Source: Leptospira sp. GIMC2001 (GTDB lineage Bacteria > Spirochaetota > Leptospiria > Leptospirales > Leptospiraceae). From it: a DNA stretch of 64,000 nucleotides. The translations under genes were made by a program, and so were the position numbers. Where the stretch lies: the NCBI RefSeq assembly GCF_028462125.1, contig NZ_CP115468.1:1082001-1146000 (forward strand). Reading direction: 5' to 3'. Shown one piece after another: positions 1-7,899 of this stretch. How positions within the stretch are numbered: the stretch's first letter is position 1; each line of letters opens with the position of its first letter. The notes beneath the pieces are model-generated. The model saw nothing but the letters and a program-made list of their open reading frames with translations. It had not been told where the DNA came from and did no database searches.

Positions 1-533
1 TATGTTTTGCCTTTGTCGGAAAGATTGAAATCACCACTTTCCAATTTTAAAATATTGACATTTCCAAAATTTACCGCATTGTTCTCGAACAATACAAATT
101 CAACGACATCGTCTAGGCTTTTATAGCTTCTAAAGAATGCCATCTCAGCAACCATGTCTGGATATCCATAAGTCTGCTCACCATCAATATATTCACTAGC
201 AAGATCCACGATTTCTGGACCCATTAGCGATTCTTTAAGAACAGTTGTTAGTTGGAGTTTTTGCTCTGGTGTGCAGATAATATAAGTCTTTTTTTTGCGA
301 AGGAAAAAGTTATAGTAGATAGGAAATTCCAATTCAGCAACTGAAATCCCCTTATCTACATTAAAAAATTTATTAGGTAATACGTAGACCAATGGCGACT
401 TCTTCTCGAAATCCATCGTATCTTTGATGGTTTCTGGAGGAGAACCAAATTGAATATAGCCTTCAGAGGTATCGACTAGGTATCCTCCTCTAGGTAATTC
501 AATGTATTCTTTCTTTTCCGAAGCTACTACCAA
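1..533 (-). CDS. Hypothetical protein, 3' end beyond window
   Basis: An open frame runs on the minus strand from a TTG at 533 down to the window edge without a stop, about 177 codons. A Shine-Dalgarno-like AAGGCGG lies a few bases upstream of the TTG, and the frame starts 25 bases after the thioredoxin stop, so it is probably the third gene of that operon. The visible product has no signal peptide or membrane segment. It contains a basic patch LRKKKTYIICT and an acidic C-terminal part. I recognise no family. The TTG start is inferred from the ribosome binding site and is the least certain part. Confidence 0.7.
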   Translation of the reverse strand, partial: MVVASEKKEYIELPRGGYLVDTSEGYIQFGSPPETIKDTMDFEKKSPLVYVLPNKFFNVDKGISVAELEFPIYYNFFLRKKKTYIICTPEQKLQLTTVLKESLMGPEIVDLASEYIDGEQTYGYPDMVAEMAFFRSYKSLDDVVEFVLFENNAVNFGNVNILKLESGDFNLSDKGKT

Positions 534-557
534 TGTTCTACCGCCTTAACCTATCTT

Positions 558-869
558 CTATTTATGATTTTCGATGAACTTTTTGATTTGAGGTTTAGGA
601 AGTGCACCGATCATCTTATCTACTAATTTCCCATCTTTGTAAAGCAGGAGAGTTGGAATAGATTGGATTCCTAATTTCTGTGCAGTTGTCTGATTATCAT
701 CAACATTGAGCTTACGGATGGAAATATCTGCCATTTCTCCAGACAACTCATCCAAGACTGGAGCAACCATTCTGCAAGGTCCACACCATTCCGCCCAACA
801 ATCCACCAATACCAGTCCTTTCGAGACTTCAACATCGAAGTTTGCGTCATTTACTTCAGCAATAGCCAT
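558..869 (-). CDS. trxA: Thioredoxin
   Basis: A 103-residue protein with the thioredoxin active site WCGPC at residues 28-32, the conserved buried Asp23 before it, and the cis-proline loop SIPTLLLY later. It is the usual length for bacterial thioredoxin 1 and should reduce cytoplasmic disulfides, including those of peroxiredoxins such as the AhpC encoded at 37620. The start ATG at 869 follows an AAAGGAGA ribosome binding site. It lies between a hypothetical coiled-coil gene 47 bases upstream and a hypothetical gene 25 bases downstream on the same strand, so it is probably cotranscribed with both. Confidence 0.97.
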   Translation of the reverse strand: MAIAEVNDANFDVEVSKGLVLVDCWAEWCGPCRMVAPVLDELSGEMADISIRKLNVDDNQTTAQKLGIQSIPTLLLYKDGKLVDKMIGALPKPQIKKFIENHK

Positions 870-916
870 ATAATTCTCCTTTCCTAGTCAATAATTGGAC
901 TGTGGACTCTCCCAGT

Positions 917-1732
917 CTATTTTTTCTTTTTTTTCTTTTTCTCTTCATCGGAGGTTTCTAATGACTCAACTTTTTCTTTCAATGACTCAATAATTGTTTT
1001 CGTTTTCTCTAAATCATCAGTCTCACCTGTGATTTGGAATATTCGACGATTCAAATCCAATAAAATAATCGATCTTTTTAGATCACCTGTCTCTTGTGTG
1101 GATAAGTCGAACTTAGATCTAAATTCTTGAGCTGCTGAGTTGGCAAGTTCTATGATGAGATTAAAGTGTTCGCGCTGTACATAATAATTGGGGTTGTCTA
1201 AATCTTTTCCTTTCTCGAAATCTCGAAAGTCAAAAATATTTTTTGCCGCTCCGACCATTCGATAAGAAACTTCGGGCCAACTCCATTTCCATTTACTATT
1301 GGTTCCAAATGCATTGATGGTTTTTTTTATGCATTCTTTTAGAGCTTTTATCAAATTGAGTCGCTGGGTGGGAGTGATGCGAGTCATCTTGTCGAGCATT
1401 TCCCGATTCTCGTTTAGAGATCCTTCCACTTCGTTACCAATAGCTTGCTCAAGATAGGATATTGCGTTATAGATTTCTTTACGTGCAGTCTCCAAATAAT
1501 TGACTGCGTTGATTCCTTGAATGGCAACAGAGAGGTCATTAACCAAAAGATTCGTATTGATTGTCTTAATCGTATTGAGAGTCATCGCAATACTATAATA
1601 GGGAGACATATCTGGATTTTTTTTGAGTTGGATTTTGTAGACGTTGAGCTCTTTTTTTAGCTCGTCTAAGGCAACCTTGAACTCGGCTACCTTTTCATTG
1701 AATTCTTGTTTTTGCTCTTTAGTTAAAGCCAT
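917..1732 (-). CDS. Conserved hypothetical helical protein with poly-lysine tail
   Basis: A 271-residue soluble protein that looks almost wholly alpha-helical. The N-terminal 35 residues are heptad-like and charged, and another predicted coiled coil runs near residues 238-262. It ends in seven consecutive lysines. There is no signal peptide and no recognised enzymatic motif. The ATG at 1732 has AAAGG upstream. It sits directly upstream of trxA on the same strand, which suggests cotranscription but does not reveal a function. I do not recognise the family. Confidence 0.8.
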   Translation of the reverse strand: MALTKEQKQEFNEKVAEFKVALDELKKELNVYKIQLKKNPDMSPYYSIAMTLNTIKTINTNLLVNDLSVAIQGINAVNYLETARKEIYNAISYLEQAIGNEVEGSLNENREMLDKMTRITPTQRLNLIKALKECIKKTINAFGTNSKWKWSWPEVSYRMVGAAKNIFDFRDFEKGKDLDNPNYYVQREHFNLIIELANSAAQEFRSKFDLSTQETGDLKRSIILLDLNRRIFQITGETDDLEKTKTIIESLKEKVESLETSDEEKKKKKKK

Positions 1733-1811
1733 GATACCTTTACAATTATCGGATCAATCTTGGCCAGAATAAAGAAATCGATCATCTATTCCGCAAAAGA
1801 GCAAAGAGAGA

Positions 1812-2006
1812 TTAAGCTTTTGTATCTAAATATCTACCTTGGGATTTGGTATTGTCGTAACTTGTATTTGACTCCGAGCTCGAATTCGATTGGGATACAG
1901 GCGGGATTGAATCTGGACCTCTATCTTGCACTTGCATCTCAGTTTTCAAATTAGCTTGAGTCGTGAGAGGATGACCTGGGTGAATGTTTTGACTTCCGAT
2001 TTCCAT
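1812..2006 (-). CDS. Small Ser/Gln/Asn-rich hypothetical protein
   Basis: A 64-residue polar protein rich in Ser, Gln, Asn and Pro with no hydrophobic segment, probably disordered. What supports it as a gene is a strong AAGGAGA ribosome binding site about seven bases before the ATG at 2006, and its place at the head of the minus-strand group that continues to trxA. The opposite-strand frame over the same bases has no such signal. Function unknown. Confidence 0.6.
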   Translation of the reverse strand: MEIGSQNIHPGHPLTTQANLKTEMQVQDRGPDSIPPVSQSNSSSESNTSYDNTKSQGRYLDTKA

Positions 2007-2091
2007 TAGTATCTCCTTATGGGCTAATTATAGCTCAAAATTAAAGTTGGGCAAGCATTTTTTATAAAAAGAATTGGACTTTTGGATTCAG

Positions 2092-2343
2092 ATGCCCAAC
2101 CTGATTCTAATGGCTGAAAAACCGCAGGCGACTCCCTATTTCGTTCTCCCTGAGAAGCGAGACCTACTAGACATAATGGAGTCTTACAAATATATGAATT
2201 CACATATTATTTCTGATCTATTTGCAGAAGGATTGTGGGATCATGGTGCGGGTTGGGTCCATTTAAATGCTCCAGAATGGGAATGGAGGGTTCGCTTTGC
2301 TGATGAGCCTAAGTCACCTTTTCCAGAAGCTTCTCGTTATTAA
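2092..2343 (+). CDS. Small hypothetical protein
   Basis: An 83-residue acidic protein from the ATG at 2092. A TTG at 2074 and an ATG at 2110 are alternative in-frame starts, and none has a clear ribosome binding site. The product is rich in Trp, Glu and His in its second half (WDHGAGWVHLNAPEWEW), which is unlike random translation and supports a real gene. It has no signal peptide. It precedes the ferredoxin-cyclase fusion by 45 bases on the same strand, so the two may be cotranscribed. Family not recognised. Confidence 0.6.
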   Translation: MPNLILMAEKPQATPYFVLPEKRDLLDIMESYKYMNSHIISDLFAEGLWDHGAGWVHLNAPEWEWRVRFADEPKSPFPEASRY

Positions 2344-2388
2344 ATCCTTTCATTTCTTTTGATTCAAATAGAATAGGGACACATCCCT

Positions 2389-4071
2389 ATGATAAAAGTT
2401 AAATATAACAATGATACATTGATCGAAACGGAAGCTGAAGTTTCTGTTCTTGAGCTCTCCCTTCGAAATAAAATAAATCATCTTCATGCATGCGGTGGAA
2501 ACGCACGTTGTTCAACGTGTCGTTTTTTGGTTTTAAAGAATCCTGAACATTTATCTAAACCCACTGAAGCAGAATCTAACTTAATACTAGAGCGTGGTTT
2601 TGAAGATGGAATTCGATTGGGTTGTCAGGCAAAAGTCCAAGGCGATGTGGAAATTCGGCTCTTAGTTCGAGACAATCTAGACTATGAAGATATAAAACTT
2701 CGCAAGCAAAAAACAACTGGAAGGGAAGATAATTTAGCAATTCTATTCAGTGATATAAGAAGCTTTACTACTTTTTCCGAAAACAATCTTCCTTATGATA
2801 TTATCCATATACTCAATCGATATTTCGAGGTGATGGGACAAATTGTTCTGGATAACGGTGGTTATCTGGATAAATACATTGGAGACGGGTTGATGGCGAA
2901 TTTTGGTCTAAAACAAAATGACCCAGTTTCTATCTGTTTACGTGCTGTTGATGCAGGTCTCAAAATGATAGACGCTCTAGAAGGCATCAACGAATATGCG
3001 AAGTCGCAACTTAATCACGAATTCAAAATTGGGATTGGAATTCACTACGGAAATGTTATCGTGGGAGAGCTAGGCCATCATTCGAATGCAGCTTTTACCT
3101 TAATTGGAGATGCCGTAAACCAAGCGAGTCGCGTTGAATCCATGACCAAGAAAGCTGGAGTATCTATTCTAATTAGCCAGCAAGTATACGACCATGTGAA
3201 TCAATATGTAACGATCGGTAAAAGGTTTATCGCACCACTCAAAGGGAAGACGGGAAAATTTCATTTATACGAAGTTAAAGCTGTTAATCGAGAAGAAGTT
3301 CGAAAATATTTGAACCAAGGTGGAAGACTGGAATTGAGAGAGATTCAGTCGATTGGTTCGGAAATTTATTCTATCGCATTTGATAAACCGCCTCAATTCA
3401 GTTATAAACCTGGACAATTCATTGATATCTATTTGGATCTCAATTCTAAAACTGAATTAGATTCAAACGTAGAGAATCAGTCACTGGACTTGAGTAAAAT
3501 GGTGAGTCATAGCTTCTCGATCTCGTCCACACCAGAAGAAAATGAAATCCGAATCATTACTAAAAATACCAATTCAGAATATAAGAAAAAACTACTAAGT
3601 ATGACAAAAGGCATGTCGGTCTATTCAAGCGAGCCTATGGGAAATCTAGGTTTCTATCCGATGCCGAATATTCAGCATGTTTTTATTGCAGGAGGAATTG
3701 GAATTACTCCATTCTACAGTATGATTCGCAATCGATTGGATTTATTTCCGGAGAATGATATATTACTTCTTCAATCCAGTAAAGATTTTGATTCGTTGAT
3801 TTATTACAAGGAATGGGTGAGACTTGATTCTGAAGATACTGGATTTCGATATTGCCCAACTATAACGAGCGCCGTTCCCAAGGATTGGAATACAAAATAC
3901 GAAAAAGGCAGATTGAATATGGGCATGATAGCAAGGCAAGTCAATGATATCCATTCAGCAATTTTCTATATAACTGGTAATCCAGTATTTGTGGAAGAAA
4001 TTGCCGAAGAGTTGAGTCTTTCTGGAGTAAGCCTTGGTAAAATTCAACGAGAAGAATTCTATGGATATTGA
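2389..4071 (+). CDS. Ferredoxin / class III nucleotide cyclase / ferredoxin reductase fusion
   Basis: A 560-residue cytoplasmic fusion. Residues 1-95 are a plant-type 2Fe-2S ferredoxin with ligands Cys35, Cys41, Cys44 and Cys79. Residues 113-295 are a class III adenylate/guanylate cyclase catalytic domain. The metal aspartates are Asp122 (FSDIRSFT) and Asp166 (GDG), and the transition-state Asn and Arg lie in GDAVNQASR. Residues from about 310 to the end form a ferredoxin-NADP reductase-like flavin and pyridine nucleotide module, with the FAD-type motif HSFSISS and the NAD(P) motif GGIGITPF. The expected activity is cAMP or cGMP synthesis gated by electron flow from NAD(P)H through flavin to the cluster, but that coupling is inference. 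Nucleotide specificity cannot be read with confidence. Confidence 0.93.
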   Translation: MIKVKYNNDTLIETEAEVSVLELSLRNKINHLHACGGNARCSTCRFLVLKNPEHLSKPTEAESNLILERGFEDGIRLGCQAKVQGDVEIRLLVRDNLDYEDIKLRKQKTTGREDNLAILFSDIRSFTTFSENNLPYDIIHILNRYFEVMGQIVLDNGGYLDKYIGDGLMANFGLKQNDPVSICLRAVDAGLKMIDALEGINEYAKSQLNHEFKIGIGIHYGNVIVGELGHHSNAAFTLIGDAVNQASRVESMTKKAGVSILISQQVYDHVNQYVTIGKRFIAPLKGKTGKFHLYEVKAVNREEVRKYLNQGGRLELREIQSIGSEIYSIAFDKPPQFSYKPGQFIDIYLDLNSKTELDSNVENQSLDLSKMVSHSFSISSTPEENEIRIITKNTNSEYKKKLLSMTKGMSVYSSEPMGNLGFYPMPNIQHVFIAGGIGITPFYSMIRNRLDLFPENDILLLQSSKDFDSLIYYKEWVRLDSEDTGFRYCPTITSAVPKDWNTKYEKGRLNMGMIARQVNDIHSAIFYITGNPVFVEEIAEELSLSGVSLGKIQREEFYGY

Positions 4072-4097
4072 AATTCAGTCACCTAGCAGAGAAAGAA

Positions 4098-4841
4098 ATG
4101 AAATCTAAGCTATTACTCATTTCCTTTCTCTTGCTGAGCTGTCTTAGTGCTGATAAGCAAGAGCAAACTATCGTACTTCCCGTGAATTCTAAATCTACAA
4201 ATAATTGGGAAATCGAGCAAAAACATTCCTTTACGAAAAATGGTCTTCAGTATGAAATCTTATACCTCAAGCCATCCGATAAATTGATTTATGGATTATT
4301 TCATAATCTTGTAGTGGATAATATCGATTCCGCAGCATATCATCTCTCTAGTAATTATATAATTACAATTGCGATCATAGAAAATTCTACAAAGCAAAAT
4401 AAGAAGATAGTCAGACAAGATCTATCTGTCAATTATCGTGATGAATCACTATCACCCATTGTTCCATTAGATTATCCTAAATCCATAAAATGCATCAATT
4501 GGAAAGGTAATTTAAAGAATGCTTATAACATATCTGTAATTTCAGTTAGTACATTATTAGTGGTCGGATCCATTGTTGCTTGCGCCAAAGAAAATAAATG
4601 TAAGGGTCTTGAATATATTGATGATGTTATTTCCCTAGCAACGTCCGGTGAGACGAAACCAGAAAATAGCTTTTCGAATCCGATTTTTACTTCCAAGTTA
4701 GAATCCAGTGAAATGGAAATTGGTAAGGAAATTGAAATCGCCTCAAGAGAGAAAAAAGAAATTCTAATTCTTTATAAAAAACCAGCTTTAGATATAGATC
4801 CAGAAAAGATTCTAGCTAAAACGAATTGCTTAGTCGATTGA
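4098..4841 (+). CDS. Putative lipoprotein
   Basis: A 247-residue protein starting at the ATG at 4098. An upstream in-frame TTG at 4068 overlaps the previous gene, but it would put a charged stretch before the signal sequence. The N terminus MKSKLLLISFLLLSC is a typical lipoprotein signal with the modified cysteine at residue 15. A second hydrophobic stretch (ISVISVSTLLVVGSIVA) lies near the middle, followed by a Cys-x5-Cys pair. Family not recognised. It begins 26 bases after the cyclase fusion, and its stop overlaps the start of the next lipoprotein gene, so the three may form one transcript. Confidence 0.78.
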   Translation: MKSKLLLISFLLLSCLSADKQEQTIVLPVNSKSTNNWEIEQKHSFTKNGLQYEILYLKPSDKLIYGLFHNLVVDNIDSAAYHLSSNYIITIAIIENSTKQNKKIVRQDLSVNYRDESLSPIVPLDYPKSIKCINWKGNLKNAYNISVISVSTLLVVGSIVACAKENKCKGLEYIDDVISLATSGETKPENSFSNPIFTSKLESSEMEIGKEIEIASREKKEILILYKKPALDIDPEKILAKTNCLVD

Positions 4842-5470
4842 ACGGTAGAAAATGGATTCATCTATTCATAGTTGTATCAGTTTTCAATATAGCGAATTGT
4901 TGCTTCTCTTTTCGCTTTTCCGAAAAAAGTAGACTAGAAAATTTTGCAAAGGCATATGAATCGAGTGAAAATATTGGTTTAAAGAAAAAATATAAATATT
5001 CATTAAATATAGTAAAGGATTCTGAGTTTGGTTTGATTTTGTCCGATTTGAACAACGAATTCAATGAAAAAATCATGTCAGATATTGAAATATGCCTAAG
5101 AGATCCCGATCGGTTTAGAGATTTGATTGTTCTAGATATTCATAATCTCAAATATCCAGAGATCAGTAATATTCTAGTAAAGGACGGTTACTGCCGTGTT
5201 TATTCCAAATACAATCTAGTAAAAATTGCAAATGGAAACTCTTTTCGATCTAGAATTTTTCCTGAAAATCCAAAAGAAAATTATAGTAAATATATCGAAG
5301 GCATAGCGGGATTCTCTGATTTCCGTCTAATCGAGAATACAAGAGTCCTATTCTTTATTGATTCTGAATTCGCAAAAAATGATATCAATGTTACCTTGAA
5401 GAATAGCAATGGTGAGGAGTTGAATCTGAAATTTCTAGATTCAACAGACCAATCAGAATACAATTACTAA
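4838..5470 (+). CDS. Putative lipoprotein, paralogue of the product at 6830
   Basis: A 210-residue protein from the TTG at 4838, which overlaps the preceding stop codon in TTGA and implies translational coupling. Another TTG at 4826 is possible. The signal sequence ends at a degenerate lipobox (IANC). The body resembles the product at 6830-7456: both have SEFGL near the start, a central Cys-containing strand, the block FRSRIFPENPKENYSK (FHSRFPKNPKEKYS in the other), and a similar C-terminal end. The two are diverged paralogues of a family I cannot name. The product is probably an outer-membrane or periplasmic lipoprotein. Confidence 0.75.
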   Translation: MNGRKWIHLFIVVSVFNIANCCFSFRFSEKSRLENFAKAYESSENIGLKKKYKYSLNIVKDSEFGLILSDLNNEFNEKIMSDIEICLRDPDRFRDLIVLDIHNLKYPEISNILVKDGYCRVYSKYNLVKIANGNSFRSRIFPENPKENYSKYIEGIAGFSDFRLIENTRVLFFIDSEFAKNDINVTLKNSNGEELNLKFLDSTDQSEYNY

Positions 5471-5514
5471 TTGGGATTTTAAAATTTCGATATATTAGAC
5501 CTGAGAATTTCTCA

Positions 5515-5706
5515 ATGTTAAGGTTTGGAAAAATAGTGATAATTATTATTTTTTTTATTTTTGTAAGTATTAATTGCTTGAAAGCAAATGAAAATTTAAA
5601 GAATAATGGATATAATTACTGCTATATTAAAAAATATAGCAGCTGAAATTCTTATCACTTGCAAATAACAGTGAATTATGAATGGAATCTGCGCAGTCTA
5701 TATAGA
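5515..5706 (+). pseudogene. Broken copy of the small DCYVE-type lipoprotein family
   Basis: The ATG at 5515 opens a frame with a signal sequence and lipobox (SINC), then the family motif as YNYCYIKK, and stops at a TGA at 5644-5646 after 43 codons. Reading straight through the TGA in the same frame gives SYHLQITVNYEWNL, which aligns without gaps to CYHYKDIVNYETL of the intact copy at 6251. The conserved second cysteine is replaced by Ser. This points to a nonsense mutation in a third tandem copy. A 43-residue truncated product could still be made. The 3' limit is approximate. Confidence 0.65.
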
Positions 5707-5770
5707 ATATTTGCGTTGGTAAGAATCAGATTTAGCAGTTCTAGTGAATTTAATAATACTGAAGAATATA

Positions 5771-6205
5771 ATGAAATCAATCGCAATTAATAATACGATT
5801 AGGGCATTTTTTATCATTCATATAATTGCGATAATAAATGTTTCTTGCAGTCAGAACATAGCTGTGTCAGGAGATGAATCGTATTCTTATGAAGAGGCAA
5901 AAAGTAGGCTGAGACTTGTTGCATTGCTTTTCTCAGAGAATATTGGACAAGAAGCATTTTTTTTTGAATTTCTAGATTTTGATTATCAAATAGAAAATAG
6001 ATTTTGCCGTGAACCAAGGTATGAGAAGAAAAGTTTTAACAATTGCATCAATAGTCTTATAATTGAGTTAAATTCGATTAGAAAAAGAAATAGCTCAGCC
6101 TATACGGCATTGCTTTATTATGAAAATATTTGTGATGTTAAGAAAATGTATTTTTTGGACAATTCAAACACGGAAGGAGAGATTCAGGCATGCGATCTAA
6201 AGTAG
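5771..6205 (+). CDS. Putative lipoprotein
   Basis: A 144-residue protein from the ATG at 5771. The upstream in-frame start at 5744 would add a non-signal extension. A short basic N terminus and a hydrophobic core end at INVSC, a lipobox with Cys about 27 residues in. The mature part is polar, with three or four scattered cysteines (FCREPRYEKKSFNNC, ENICDVKK and a C-terminal Cys) that could form disulfides in the periplasm. No family is recognised. It sits among other small lipoproteins on the same strand in an AT-rich stretch. Confidence 0.7.
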   Translation: MKSIAINNTIRAFFIIHIIAIINVSCSQNIAVSGDESYSYEEAKSRLRLVALLFSENIGQEAFFFEFLDFDYQIENRFCREPRYEKKSFNNCINSLIIELNSIRKRNSSAYTALLYYENICDVKKMYFLDNSNTEGEIQACDLK

Positions 6206-6250
6206 TATTTATATGATCAATGTCATCCTACCTTTTCAGTAAATGCTAAT

Positions 6251-6475
6251 ATGTGGAAAATAATCTTTATATTGAATATATTTTTCTATTTTGACTGTTT
6301 GGTAACAGAGGAATACGTTAAGCAAAATAGATATAATGATTGTTATGTAGAGAATTTTAAGGAAGAAAGCTGTTACCATTATAAGGATATCGTAAATTAC
6401 GAAACATTGCGAAAGGACTATCCAAAAATTCCGTCCAGCAACTCGATATTTAAGGAGCGGTATATGAGAAAGTAA
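6251..6475 (+). CDS. Small lipoprotein, DCYVE family copy
   Basis: A 74-residue protein with a hydrophobic signal sequence ending at a degenerate lipobox (FDC, Cys at residue 16). The mature part carries the motif YNDCYVENFKEESCYH and then VNYETLRKDYPK. The copy at 6490 (YTDCYVET, PCYQ, VKYNSLKKKYPK) shares both, and so does the broken copy at 5515. The two spaced cysteines in the mature part may form a disulfide. The family is unknown to me. It begins 45 bases after the previous lipoprotein gene. Confidence 0.7.
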   Translation: MWKIIFILNIFFYFDCLVTEEYVKQNRYNDCYVENFKEESCYHYKDIVNYETLRKDYPKIPSSNSIFKERYMRK

Positions 6476-6495
6476 ATTATACTTTTGACTTGAAA

Positions 6496-6708
6496 ATGAT
6501 GAGATTTCCTTTTTATATTTTATTTTTCCTGCTGGGCAGTTGCAAAGTCTTGAGCTTTCTAGATTATACTGATTGTTACGTCGAGACTGCGAATGGAGAG
6601 CCTTGCTATCAGAATACAGATTACGTTAAATATAATTCATTAAAGAAAAAATACCCCAAAGCAAATAATGGAATTGGACCGAAATATCAGGATGAAATTA
6701 AAGATTGA
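6496..6708 (+). CDS. Small lipoprotein, DCYVE family copy
   Basis: A 70-residue protein from the ATG at 6496; a TTG at 6490 and an ATG at 6499 are in frame. The signal sequence MMRFPFYILFFLLGSC has a good lipobox (LGSC). The mature part has YTDCYVETANGEPCYQ and VKYNSLKKKYPK, matching the upstream copy at 6251 in the spacing of both cysteines and the Lys/Tyr/Pro end. It starts 20 bases after the stop of that copy, so the two are a tandem duplication and probably cotranscribed. Function unknown. Confidence 0.72.
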   Translation: MMRFPFYILFFLLGSCKVLSFLDYTDCYVETANGEPCYQNTDYVKYNSLKKKYPKANNGIGPKYQDEIKD

Positions 6709-6829
6709 TGACAAAGTTGGAAATTGTCTCCAAGATAGTATAGCATAAATTAATGTATACATTGATTCATTCATTGGATTGCAATATCTTTTAGTGATAG
6801 GTTGGTTATAAGATAGCTAGTTTGAAATT

Positions 6830-7456
6830 ATGAAAGAAATGATCAACAAATTTAAGTATTTATTCCAGCTAGTCCCTAGATTAGTTCTATACCTCAGTCT
6901 ATTATTTCTAATGCATTCTTGTAGTACTTTTGATTCTGCTAAAATAGTACAATACAATTATCAACCTAGTGAATTTGGTTTATTTGAAACAAAGGTTAAA
7001 ATTCTGGATGACATTGATCATCTTTCACGGGACATGAATGTGAGAGTTACAGACTTTCAGTTTAAAAAGTTTATTGAATGTAATGAAATTTCAAAATCCG
7101 AAAATAAAAAAATCATTCAGGTCGATTTTCTTTCTATCAAAGACAATGAAATTCTCTCAATTGAATCTAAGAAAACGAAGTGTGAATTTTTCATAAGATA
7201 CGATATTGTAGAATTCAAATCAGATGGTAGATTTATTTTTCATAGTCGGTTTCCAAAAAATCCTAAAGAAAAATATTCAATATTTTTTGATGAAAATTTC
7301 TCCTTGATGAAGGCGGTAAGAAGTCCAGTGCAAACGAAATATCGGGAATTCAAAAATTACCAAGCGTTCATGCTTTTCGACCAACAGGAAAATGATATCA
7401 AAATCAAATTGCACCTTGATACTGGAAAAAGTTTAGAATACTACCTGCAATATTAG
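6830..7456 (+). CDS. Putative lipoprotein, paralogue of the product at 4838
   Basis: A 208-residue protein with a basic N terminus, a hydrophobic core and the lipobox LMHSC (Cys at about residue 31). The mature region resembles the protein at 4838-5470 in order and content, including SEFGLFE near the start, FHSRFPKNPKEKYS in the middle and a charged beta-rich end. The two copies flank the small lipoprotein genes, which suggests that the whole block expanded by local duplication. No known domain is visible. Confidence 0.76.
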   Translation: MKEMINKFKYLFQLVPRLVLYLSLLFLMHSCSTFDSAKIVQYNYQPSEFGLFETKVKILDDIDHLSRDMNVRVTDFQFKKFIECNEISKSENKKIIQVDFLSIKDNEILSIESKKTKCEFFIRYDIVEFKSDGRFIFHSRFPKNPKEKYSIFFDENFSLMKAVRSPVQTKYREFKNYQAFMLFDQQENDIKIKLHLDTGKSLEYYLQY

Positions 7457-7899
7457 TTTTTAGATTTTAAGTCAATTGAGGCAATATCGGTTTTCAGTAG
7501 AGCTTAATTCTGAGTTCAAGTAAGGCAGAGTAGAGTATGGAAAATTAAGAATATTGTTGTATTTGAATAGTTAATATAATCTAATGTTATATTGCTTTGC
7601 ATTGCAATTTGACTTAATGTTGATTTTAATATTTTTTTCGAAAAGATATAAAGATTAGATATTCTTTATGAAAATCTTTTGTTCAAAATATATCGCTAGC
7701 TAAATTGATTGCTGCAAATAGTCAATATTTATGATTGACTCTAAATATGAATAGTCTAATCATCACGCATAACATAGAATATTAGCTTTCTTTTTAACGG
7801 GAGTAAATGGTAATAGTCCTAGGATTTGATGCAAATATAGAGATTCGATTGTTTGTTAGTCTGTAGTTTTGATTTTTTCCAAAAGGTTGGTAAAAGTAA
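7457..7899. other. AT-rich intergenic stretch without visible genes
   Basis: About 440 bases separate the lipoprotein at 6830 from the Kelch-type lipoprotein at 7900. Both strands are full of stops in all frames, base composition is very AT-rich, and I see no convincing hairpin with a T tract, promoter or repeat. It probably contains the promoter of the following gene, but I cannot point to it. Confidence 0.6.

Noticed and set aside
5644..5646. TGA read as selenocysteine in the small lipoprotein copy
   Set aside because: The aligned residue in the intact copy is Glu, not Cys, and no SECIS-like hairpin is evident after the codon. A nonsense mutation explains it better.
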